42,261 bases of DNA. Source: Actinomadura sp. 6K520 (GTDB lineage: Bacteria > Actinomycetota > Actinomycetes > Streptosporangiales > Streptosporangiaceae). The DNA lies in contig NZ_SMLC01000052.1 of the NCBI RefSeq assembly GCF_004349245.1, positions 1-42,261 on the forward strand, read 5' to 3'. Shown one piece after another: positions 7,742 through 14,366 of the stretch. A program made the translations under genes and the position numbers. Under the pieces are notes generated by a model. It saw only the letters and a list, made by a program, of their open reading frames with translations. It was not told the DNA's origin and made no database searches. The first letter of the stretch is position 1. Every line of letters begins with the position of its first letter.

Positions 7742-8814
7742 ACCCCGTGCACGCTGTGAACCGGGCGAACCTCGCGCGGCTGACCAGGCACCGGCTCTTC
7801 TGGCCGGTGGCGGTGCTCGTGCTGCTGCTCGTCGTCAACGCGGTCGTCACGCCGGGCTTCCTCGCCGTCCGGGTCCGGGACGGCCACCTGTACGGCAGCC
7901 TGATCGACATCCTCCGGTTCGGCGCCCCGCTGATCATGGTCGCGCTCGGCATGACCATGGTCATCGCCACCGGCGGCATCGACCTGTCGGTGGGCTCGGT
8001 GGTGGCGATCAGCGGCGCGATGGCCTGCTACCTGATCAGCGAGGGGCAGGGCCTGGCCGGCGCGCTCGCGCTGAGCCTGGGCCTGTGCCTGGCGCTCGGG
8101 CTCTGGAACGGGCTCCTCGTCACCCGGCTGAGAATCCAGCCGATCATCGCGACGCTCATCCTCATGGTCGGCGGGCGCGGCATCGCCCAGCTGATCACCG
8201 GCGGGCAGATCATCACGATCGACCGGGACTCGGGATACCGGGAGATCGGCGGCGGGCACCTGGCGGGGCTGCCCGTCGCGGTCCTGATCGTGCTGGCGGC
8301 CGTGGCCGCCGCGGCCGTGCTCGCCCGCCGGACCGCGCTCGGGCTGCTGCTGGAGTCGGTCGGCGGCAACGCCGAGGCGTCCCGGCTCGTCGGCATCCGC
8401 GCGTCCGGGCTGATCGTGCTCGGCTACGTGTTCTGCGCCATGTGCGCGGGCGTCGCCGGGTGGATGATCTCCTCGGACGTGTCCGCGGCCGACGGCAACA
8501 ACGCCGGGCTGTGGATCGAGCTCGACGCGATCCTCGCGGTGGTGCTCGGCGGCACCGCGCTCACCGGGGGACGGTTCTCCATCGCGGGCACCGTCGTCGG
8601 CGCGCTCATCATCCAGACCCTCAACACGACGATCTACACGACCGGGATCCCGCCGCGCACCACGCTGGTGTTCGAGGCCGCCGTCGTCACGTTCGTGTGC
8701 CTGCTGCAGTCCCCGGCCTTCCGCGCCAAGGTCGGCCGCCGCCGTACCGGCGGACCCGTCCCGCCGCCCACGGACCCGCCGTCCGCGGACAAGAAAGTGG
8801 AGGTCCCTGCATGA
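7738..8814 (+). CDS. ytfT: Sugar ABC transporter permease (YtfT type)
   Basis: 358 aa membrane protein of the ribose/galactose permease family (BPD_transp_2). It contains GAPLIMVALGMTMVIATGGIDLSVGSV, of which MTMVIATGGIDLSVGS is the family hallmark, and near the end ELDAILAVVLGGTALTGG, the segment contacting the ATPase. About 8-10 hydrophobic helices are visible. The ATG overlaps the stop of the ATPase gene (ATGA), and its own stop overlaps the next permease start in the same way. Forms a heterodimer with the next product. Confidence 0.9.
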   Translation: MNPVHAVNRANLARLTRHRLFWPVAVLVLLLVVNAVVTPGFLAVRVRDGHLYGSLIDILRFGAPLIMVALGMTMVIATGGIDLSVGSVVAISGAMACYLISEGQGLAGALALSLGLCLALGLWNGLLVTRLRIQPIIATLILMVGGRGIAQLITGGQIITIDRDSGYREIGGGHLAGLPVAVLIVLAAVAAAAVLARRTALGLLLESVGGNAEASRLVGIRASGLIVLGYVFCAMCAGVAGWMISSDVSAADGNNAGLWIELDAILAVVLGGTALTGGRFSIAGTVVGALIIQTLNTTIYTTGIPPRTTLVFEAAVVTFVCLLQSPAFRAKVGRRRTGGPVPPPTDPPSADKKVEVPA

Positions 8815-9803
8815 CCACCGCCCTCGCCGTGCCCGCGGTGCACCGCCGGCACGTCCCGGTCCTCGTCACGTTCGGCCTGTTCGTCCTGGCGTTCGCCACC
8901 GGGGCGCTGCGCTACGAGAACTTCGGCACCGCCCAGGTCTTCGCGGACCTGTTCATCGACAACGCCTTCCTGCTGGTCGTCGCCATCGGCATGACGTTCG
9001 TCATCCTCAGCGGCGGGATCGACCTGTCGGTCGGGTCGGTCGTCGCCCTGTCGGGCATGCTGTGCGCGGTCGGGACGTCCCGGCTCGGCCTGCCCGGCCC
9101 GGTGGTGATCCTGGCCGTCCTGCTCGTCGGAACCCTGTTCGGCGCCGCCATGGGCTACGTGATCCACGTCTTCGAGATCCAGCCCTTCATCGCCACCCTC
9201 GCCGGGATGTTCCTCGCCCGCGGCCTGTGCTTCACCATCAGCGAGAAGCAGATCTCCATCGAGAACGGCTTCTTCGACACCGTCGCGCTGAACCGGGTCG
9301 CGCTGCCCGGCGGCGTCCGCGTCTCCGCGGGGGCCATCATCGCGCTGGTCACCTTCGCCGTGGCCGTGTACGTCCTGCACTGGACGCGGACCGGTCGCAA
9401 CGTCTACGCGATCGGCGGCGGCGAGCAGTCCGCGCTGTTCATGGGCCTGCCCGTCGCCCGCACCAAGATCCAGGTCTACGCCATCAGCGGGTTCTGCTCC
9501 GCCCTCGGCGGCGTCCTGTTCGCCTTCTACACCCTGTCCGGCGACGGGCTGCACGCCGTCGGCATGGAACTGGACGCCATCGCCGCCGTCGTCATCGGCG
9601 GCACCATGCTGACCGGCGGAACCGGATACGTGGTCGGCACCCTCCTCGGCGTTCTCGTCCTGGGCGTCATCAAGACCATGCTCACCTTCGAGGGCACGCT
9701 CAGCTCATGGTGGACGCGCATCGCCATCAGCGTCCTGCTGTTCGCCTTCATCGCCCTGCAACGCCTGACCGGCATCCGGCGGAGAGCCCGCTCCGCGTCC
9801 TAG
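8811..9803 (+). CDS. yjfF: Sugar ABC transporter permease (YjfF type)
   Basis: 330 aa. The ATG at 8811 (ATGA overlap with the previous gene) is chosen; a much longer frame extends upstream but lies inside the previous permease. Features shared with E. coli YjfF, from memory, include DNAFL, GMTFVILSGGIDLSVGSV, YAIGGG, VGMELDAIAAVVIGGT and the C-terminal FEGTLSSWWTRIAI with FIALQR. Together with the previous three genes it completes a YtfQRT-YjfF importer. No sugar catabolic gene follows in the operon; a hairpin ends it at 9825. Confidence 0.9.
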   Translation: MTTALAVPAVHRRHVPVLVTFGLFVLAFATGALRYENFGTAQVFADLFIDNAFLLVVAIGMTFVILSGGIDLSVGSVVALSGMLCAVGTSRLGLPGPVVILAVLLVGTLFGAAMGYVIHVFEIQPFIATLAGMFLARGLCFTISEKQISIENGFFDTVALNRVALPGGVRVSAGAIIALVTFAVAVYVLHWTRTGRNVYAIGGGEQSALFMGLPVARTKIQVYAISGFCSALGGVLFAFYTLSGDGLHAVGMELDAIAAVVIGGTMLTGGTGYVVGTLLGVLVLGVIKTMLTFEGTLSSWWTRIAISVLLFAFIALQRLTGIRRRARSAS

Positions 9804-9824
9804 CCCGCTCGTGCTGGACGTGCC

Positions 9825-9858
9825 CGTCGTGCGGCTGCCCCCGGGCAGCCGCACGACG
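9825..9858 (+). terminator. Strong hairpin ending the sugar importer operon
   Basis: Arms CGTCGTGCGGCTGCCC (9825-9840) and GGGCAGCCGCACGACG (9843-9858) are perfectly complementary, 21 bases after the yjfF stop. There is no U-tract, as is common for actinomycete terminators. Confidence 0.7.
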
Positions 9859-9906
9859 GCGGGCGCCGCCGGTCAGGCGACGCGCCACCGCTGGGCGGCG
9901 TAGCCG

Positions 9907-9997
9907 AGACGCTCGGCGGCCACACCGGCGTGCCCGATGGGCTGCCTCAGCGCGAGCCGCCGGACGACATCCTCGTCACCCGCCACACGTCCCCGCG
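9907..9997 (-). pseudogene. Decayed fragment of a paralogue of the gene at 10562-11788
   Basis: On the minus strand this stretch encodes AGDEDVVRRLALRQPIGHAG and then VAAERL, closely matching AGDEDVFRRVSLKQLIGHAG plus VAAERL in the intact protein. By eye, about 91 bases align to 10944-11034 with roughly 11 mismatches and the first 32 bases identical. Flanks do not match and no start or stop of a proper gene surrounds it. It appears to be the remnant of a duplicated gene, deleted on both sides. Confidence 0.7.
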
Positions 9998-10065
9998 CAG
10001 ACCTAGGTTGCCGTCGTCGGCGGGCTCGGAAAGAATGACCGGCGCATCGGATCAAGGCGGCGAAG

Positions 10066-10545
10066 ATGGACATCACCCTGCAATACGAAGCCACTCCCGA
10101 GGAGGTGGCGCGAGCGCTTCACCTCGGCCTGAGGCGGCAGCTCAGAATCCTCTACGTGGCTCTGTGGTCCGTCCTGGCCGTGGCGGGGACCGTGTGCTTC
10201 CTGGTCGGCTCCGTCATCATGGGCGCCGGAATGCTCGTCGCGGCGGTCGCCGGTCCGATGGCGGCGACCTGGGCGGTCCGCCGGATCGCCAGGAAGCAGC
10301 TCGACTACCTCTGCGTGCCCACGACGCTGCGCGTGACCGACGACGGGTACGAGACGCGGACCGACCAGTCCACCACCATGATGAAGTGGTCCATGTTCAG
10401 CCGGGTCGAGGCGACGCCGGAGTTCTGGCTGCTCTTCGTCAACCGGCAGATCGCGGCGTTCCTCCCCAGAAACGCCTTCGACGGTGCGCAGCGGGCCGAA
10501 CTCGACGGTTTCCTAGCCGCGCGGGAGAACGCGAAGTTCGCCTGA
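10066..10545 (+). CDS. YcxB-like membrane protein
   Basis: 159 aa. A short N-terminal segment is followed by two adjacent transmembrane helices (about residues 29-50 and 52-70) and a soluble C-terminal domain. That domain contains LRVTDDGYETRTDQSTTMMK, W..F..V and LLFVNRQIAAFLPRNAF, the layout of the YcxB-like C-terminal domain (PF14317, related to PH-like folds). Function of the family is unknown. The ATG at 10066 follows a weak GGCGAAG. It ends 16 bases before the convergent gene at 10562. Sandwiched between a decayed fragment and the intact copy of the same family. Confidence 0.7.
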   Translation: MDITLQYEATPEEVARALHLGLRRQLRILYVALWSVLAVAGTVCFLVGSVIMGAGMLVAAVAGPMAATWAVRRIARKQLDYLCVPTTLRVTDDGYETRTDQSTTMMKWSMFSRVEATPEFWLLFVNRQIAAFLPRNAFDGAQRAELDGFLAARENAKFA

Positions 10546-10561
10546 GCCCGGGTCCCGCCAC

Positions 10562-11788
10562 TCACTTCACGAAGATCGGCAGGGATCGGCGCGGCTCGAA
10601 GCGGAAGGCGGCGCCCTTGCTGATCTTGGTGACCGCGACCTCTCCGGTCTCCGGGGCGGCGGTGTCGGTCAGCACGACCCGTGCCGTCCACTCGGTCGCG
10701 GTGCCGCTCATCTCGACGTCCAGGTAGGGGTTCACCGCGCGGACGATCGCCCGCAGCGCGTCGGGGCTCTCGGGTGTGCACAGCGGAAGCCACCCGCCGT
10801 CTTGATGCGCCGGGGACTGCGACACCGTGACCGAGTCCCCATCCCGGCTGAACCGGACGTACGGCATCGGGTTCATCAGCGGATGCAGTTCAACGACCTG
10901 GGCCGCGTCCTCCGGCGTATCGGACAACCCCAGCGCCCGGTGCAGACGCTCGGCGGCCACACCGGCGTGCCCGATGAGCTGCTTCAGCGAGACCCGCCGG
11001 AAGACGTCCTCGTCGCCCGCCGCGCGTTCCCGCACGGCCAGTTGGAACGAGAGGTTCAGCAGGTGCTGCTGCAGCACGACCTCATCCGCCATCCGGACCA
11101 GCGCCGAGTGCGAGAAGGTGCCGAAGTCAAGGTCGTCGACGAGCGGCCCGCTGTAGTCACCGAGCCCGTCCTCGGCTGGATCGATGTCATCAAGAACGAT
11201 CGTGGCCGCGTGCGAACGCTGGTTGACCGCCAGAGCGGGGATCGCCTCGACACCGGGGAAGGCAGGGTCGATCTCCACCGTCCAGGAGCAGTGCGGATGA
11301 CGGTCGGCCGGCTCCCGCGGCGGCCGGTGGATCGGCCGCACCTGCGCCCTGGGATTGGTGGCCACGGCCGTGGCGTCGAACGTGGGGTCCTCGATGTCAT
11401 GGCACATGTACTTGACCATGGAAGGACCCATCGGTTCGACGTCCAGCAGCGCCCCGCAATGGTCGAGATGGAACGCCCCATGCTGCGGGTCGGTCACGCT
11501 GTAGCGGAAGTCCATGAACTGCGGCGGCGCTCCGATGTCCAGCTGCATGCCCTTGAAGATCGTGGGCACGTCGTCACCCTCGAACCTGAGCGCCTTCTGC
11601 ATGCGCCGCGTGTAGATCGGACTGGCGCCCGCCCACTCCTCGATGGCGATCTGGGCCATCTCGTCCTGACCCCATGCCTCCAGGCAGAACGGCATCCCCG
11701 CCCGGTCGATCAGGTGACCGATGAGCAGCAGCTCCGGTACCAGCGTGGCGAGCTGCGCACGGCTCAGACGTTCGTACCGGCTGGGCAT
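10562..11788 (-). CDS. Conserved protein of unknown function (408 aa)
   Basis: No family is recognised with certainty. The N-terminus has LIGHLIDRAGMPFCLEAWG and IAIEEWAGASPIYTRRMQ, and the middle has FHLDHCGALLDVEPMG with a single His/Cys cluster (HLDHCG) that could bind metal or serve catalysis. The segment around 270 (AGDEDVFRRVSLKQLIGHAG) is repeated in the decayed fragment at 9907-9997. The HCG motif vaguely recalls the L-2-amino-thiazoline-4-carboxylate hydrolase-like family, but this is weak. No signal peptide or membrane helix. The ATG at 11788 is preceded by GGAGGG, and a sigma70-like promoter lies just upstream. Monocistronic. Confidence 0.75.
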   Translation of the reverse strand: MPSRYERLSRAQLATLVPELLLIGHLIDRAGMPFCLEAWGQDEMAQIAIEEWAGASPIYTRRMQKALRFEGDDVPTIFKGMQLDIGAPPQFMDFRYSVTDPQHGAFHLDHCGALLDVEPMGPSMVKYMCHDIEDPTFDATAVATNPRAQVRPIHRPPREPADRHPHCSWTVEIDPAFPGVEAIPALAVNQRSHAATIVLDDIDPAEDGLGDYSGPLVDDLDFGTFSHSALVRMADEVVLQQHLLNLSFQLAVRERAAGDEDVFRRVSLKQLIGHAGVAAERLHRALGLSDTPEDAAQVVELHPLMNPMPYVRFSRDGDSVTVSQSPAHQDGGWLPLCTPESPDALRAIVRAVNPYLDVEMSGTATEWTARVVLTDTAAPETGEVAVTKISKGAAFRFEPRRSLPIFVK

Positions 11789-11818
11789 CGGGTCCCTCCA
11801 AAAGGTGTACCGCCCCGC

Positions 11819-11848
11819 AATATAGACAGTAGATCAGACATCTGTCCA
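11819..11848 (-). promoter_or_regulatory. Sigma70-type promoter for the 408-aa unknown gene
   Basis: On the minus strand TGGACA (11848-11843) and TATATT (11824-11819) are separated by 18 bases. The start point would be near 11812, giving a leader of about 24 bases containing the GGAGGG. The locus is notably AT-rich. Confidence 0.6.
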
Positions 11849-11874
11849 GAAAGGGGTGCGGCAGACTCGGGGTC

Positions 11875-11970
11875 ATGAGCGAGTTGCCCCCGCGAACCGT
11901 CGTCCTGCGCAGCCACTCCGGCGAGGAGGGCACCCGGTACCTGCGGGCCCGCACGCAGCACCTCGGGCGA
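11875..11970 (+). pseudogene. Possible truncated gene remnant
   Basis: From ATG 11875 the frame reads MSELPPRTVVLRSHSGEEGT and then RYLRAR, with G/C at nearly every third position until about 11965, after which codon use deteriorates. This looks like the first 30 or so codons of a lost gene. The frame itself stays open further, overlapping the VOC gene in another frame. Weak evidence only. Confidence 0.25.
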
Positions 11971-12014
11971 TGTCCGTGCGGGAGGCTCGGACGGGGCGGG
12001 CGTACGCTGTGGCT

Positions 12015-12407
12015 GTGCGGATGGATCTGGTCACCATCGTCGTGGACGAGTATGACCTGGCCATCGAGTTCTTCACCGGTGCGCTCGGGTTCGAGGTGGT
12101 CGAGGACTCGGCCGCGCTGACCAATGACGGACGCGCCAAGCGGTGGGTCGTGGTTCGGCCGCCGGGGGCTGAGACGGGGATTCTGCTCGCCCGTGCGGAC
12201 GGGGCGCGTCAGGGCGCAGTCGTCGGGGATCAGGTCGCCGGCCGCGTGGGGTTCTTTCTCCGGGTGGATGACTTCGATGCCGCGTATGAACGTATGACGG
12301 CCGCGGGTGTCGAGTTCGTCGGTTCGCCGCGTACAGAGAGTTATGGGCGGGTCGTCGTGTTCCTCGACATCGCGGGCAACCGGTGGGACCTGCTCGGTCC
12401 CGCCTGA
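12015..12407 (+). CDS. VOC (glyoxalase/bleomycin-resistance-like) family protein
   Basis: 130 aa, a single VOC domain. It opens MDLVTIVVDEYDLAIEFFTG and ends GRVVVFLDIAGNRWDLLGP, the two halves of the beta-alpha-beta-beta-beta fold. The typical paired ligands H/E are only partly kept: the first motif has no His, and the second lacks a clear metal Glu, so metal use is uncertain. The start is taken as GTG 12015, because MDLV is the usual beginning; longer starts (11970, 11856) are possible. Substrate unknown. Confidence 0.75.
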   Translation: MRMDLVTIVVDEYDLAIEFFTGALGFEVVEDSAALTNDGRAKRWVVVRPPGAETGILLARADGARQGAVVGDQVAGRVGFFLRVDDFDAAYERMTAAGVEFVGSPRTESYGRVVVFLDIAGNRWDLLGPA

Positions 12408-12429
12408 GCGGTCACGCTCGCCTCAGCCC

Positions 12430-12454
12430 GCGGTGATTGGGCCGGAATCACCGC
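12430..12454. terminator. Bidirectional hairpin between convergent genes
   Basis: GCGGTGATT (12430-12438) pairs with AATCACCGC (12446-12454) around a 7-base loop, between the ends of the VOC gene (+) and the Rpn-like gene (-). No U-tract. Confidence 0.6.
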
Positions 12455-12473
12455 AGGCGAATGTCGGCGTGGC

Positions 12474-13358
12474 TCAGTCGAAGAGATCTTCGGCGGTGTT
12501 GATGACGGCGGCACGCTTGACCCACCGGTCGAGTTGTTCGGTGTCGGTGCAGCTCGTAACGCGTTCGCGGATGTCGTCGGGCACGTCGATGCCTCGGGCG
12601 CTCAGAAAGAGGAGCACCGACTTGGCTTCGCCCATGGCTTCGCCTCTTGCTTCGCCTTCGGCTTGGTGGGTCTTGGCGAAGTCCGACTGCCACTCGTAGT
12701 CGGCGATGTTCATCGTCCCCTCCAGGACCTTGCGCGCGGACTCGCAGAGCTGTGTCATCAGGTAGTCATAGTACAACCGACCGTTGTCGCCGCCTTGGGT
12801 ATGTACTTCATCGAGGGCGGCCTTCACGCTGGTCAGAACGGCTTTGGTGTGGGGGCCGTCAGGGTTTGCGTGGGCGGGGGCGCCGAGGATGGCGAGTTCG
12901 GGGAGCCGGCGGGCTTCTTCGGTGTCGGTGATGGGCGGGAGCAGGCCGGGGTGGACGGTCAGGGGCGTGAGGACCCACCCGGGGTGGCCCATGTCGATCG
13001 GGGCGCCGCAGGCGCGGGCGCCGGCCTGGTCGCGGCAGAACACCAGGAGCGTCACCGGGCACTTGCGGCGGTTGCGCAGCAGGGCCAGGTAGGCGGGCCA
13101 GCTGTAGAGCTTGTCCGCTTTGAAACGGAGCTGCGATTCCACGACGACGCCGTGGGTGGGCGTTTCGGGGTCGTCCAGCAGGACGGTGGCGTCGCAGCGC
13201 AGTTCGGCGGGGTTCAGGTCCGCGTAGGACTCGGAGGTCAGCGTGGCCGGTTCGGCGTAGGGCATGTCCAGGCCGAAGACGGTCCGCAGGATCGTCGGGA
13301 CGAGCTGCGGCCGGTTGCGGACCATTTCCAGCGGCAGCTCGTGTTCACTCGTTGGCAT
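12474..13358 (-). CDS. Rpn-like PD-(D/E)XK nuclease-family protein
   Basis: 294 aa from ATG 13358; a TTG 9 bases upstream is an alternative. A D followed by ExQ (D56 in LRCDATVLLDD, E74-S-Q76 in VVVESQLR) is the core of PD-(D/E)XK nuclease-like proteins with Gln in place of Lys, as in the recombination-promoting nuclease/transposase-like group. YSWPAYLALLRNRRKCPVTL follows. The C-terminus has GEA repeats (EGEARGEAMGEAK) and a small helical tail, again as in Rpn proteins. Proteins of this type are common and multi-copy in actinomycetes and usually uncharacterised. An internal ATG at 12635 with AGAGG upstream could give a 53-aa C-terminal form. Nuclease activity is inferred. Confidence 0.65.
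   Translation of the reverse strand: MPTSEHELPLEMVRNRPQLVPTILRTVFGLDMPYAEPATLTSESYADLNPAELRCDATVLLDDPETPTHGVVVESQLRFKADKLYSWPAYLALLRNRRKCPVTLLVFCRDQAGARACGAPIDMGHPGWVLTPLTVHPGLLPPITDTEEARRLPELAILGAPAHANPDGPHTKAVLTSVKAALDEVHTQGGDNGRLYYDYLMTQLCESARKVLEGTMNIADYEWQSDFAKTHQAEGEARGEAMGEAKSVLLFLSARGIDVPDDIRERVTSCTDTEQLDRWVKRAAVINTAEDLFD
12635..12647 (-). promoter_or_regulatory. Possible internal translation start in the Rpn-like gene
   Basis: On the minus strand AGAGG (12647-12643) lies 7 bases before an in-frame ATG (12635). The product would be a 53-aa C-terminal piece ending at 12474. The surrounding GEA-repeat codons resemble ribosome-binding sites by chance, so this is uncertain. Confidence 0.3.
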
Positions 13359-13475
13359 GGCGAGCAAACTATCAGTAATCGAATGGTCGCGTGCTGTTAA
13401 TGTTCGGTCGGGTCGAAGGTCGGTCGACGGCCGGGGCGGGGGGAGGCCCCGGACCGTTCCTCCGTGGATCGTGTG

Positions 13476-14303
13476 TCAGCCGGACGGGTGCAAGTCGGTG
13501 GTCGTCTTGAAGGTCCAGTCCTCCCAGGCGAACGAGTCGTCCAGCAGGACCAGGGTGGACCAGCCACCGCCCAGGCAGTGGGGGCCGCCGTGCAGGGACG
13601 TGACGAACTCGCGCCACGTTTCGGGGTCCTCGTGTTCGAGCATCTGGCACGCGTCGGTGATGATGACGCAGCGGCGCAGCGATGTGCCTTCGTCCAGATG
13701 GTCGAAGAATTCCCGCCATCCCTCTGCCGCGTCGTAGGGGAGTTGCAGGGCCGCGACGAGGTGCTGGACGGCCTTCACGGCGGTGGTGCACGCCGAGCCC
13801 AGGGCCATTCGCACGTCCGTGTCGGCGAGGGTGTCGCCCAGATGCTCGATGAACTTCTGCACGTCGTTGCCGGGTGTCGCGAAGGCGATTACCTGACCGG
13901 GATTCTGCTTCACGTGGTCGGCGGACAGGGCCCTTTCGAAGATGGCGGCGGTGCTCGGCTTGACGCCGTAGTAGGCGCCGCCTTCCCCGGACCACCAGCG
14001 GAAGGGGTAGCGGCGGCCCGTCGCCCTGTTCGCCTGGCCCGCCTGGTTCAGGGCGCCCGCGACGACGTTCGGCGGGTTCTTCTTCCCCTCGGGGGCAAGG
14101 CCGAGTTCCGTCACGAGTTCGGTGCAGTGGATCTGCTGCCCTCGCCGTCCGAAGAGGTGGCGGAGCACGGCACGGCCATTGTCGTCCAGCGTCCGCCAGT
14201 AGCTGAGCGCCTTGTCCTCGTCGCTGTGCGACCACTCGGGGTCGTCGTGGCCGGAACCGCCGCTGTGCTCGTCCCATCGCCGGTCGTCGTCGGGCAGATA
14301 CAT
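13476..14303 (-). CDS. DUF6416-like N-terminal domain fused to a barstar-like C-terminal domain
   Basis: 275 aa. After an acidic/His-rich N-terminus, residues about 33-125 resemble DUF6416: LRHLFGRRGQQIHCTELV, a GK..P..VAGAL helix pair, then GRRYPFRWWSGEGGAYYGV, which looks like a winged-helix-type fold. Residues about 170-260 resemble barstar (LVAALQLPYDAAEGWREFFD, then VIITDA..M...DPETWREFV and TLVLLDDSFAW). Barstars inhibit ribonucleases, so an immunity-like role is possible, but no barnase gene is adjacent. The ATG at 14303 has GAGAGG upstream. The fusion is read by eye and unproven. Confidence 0.55.
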   Translation of the reverse strand: MYLPDDDRRWDEHSGGSGHDDPEWSHSDEDKALSYWRTLDDNGRAVLRHLFGRRGQQIHCTELVTELGLAPEGKKNPPNVVAGALNQAGQANRATGRRYPFRWWSGEGGAYYGVKPSTAAIFERALSADHVKQNPGQVIAFATPGNDVQKFIEHLGDTLADTDVRMALGSACTTAVKAVQHLVAALQLPYDAAEGWREFFDHLDEGTSLRRCVIITDACQMLEHEDPETWREFVTSLHGGPHCLGGGWSTLVLLDDSFAWEDWTFKTTTDLHPSG

Positions 14304-14366
14304 GGATGCGACCTCTCGCTAGCCGGGCGTCCACCTCATGTTGGCGGACGCCCGGCTCGCGGGAGG

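Noticed and set aside
9873..10094. 74-codon minus-strand frame treated as a real gene
   Set aside because: Only its last third resembles the unknown protein family; the start region overlaps the YcxB-like gene, so it is listed as a decayed fragment.
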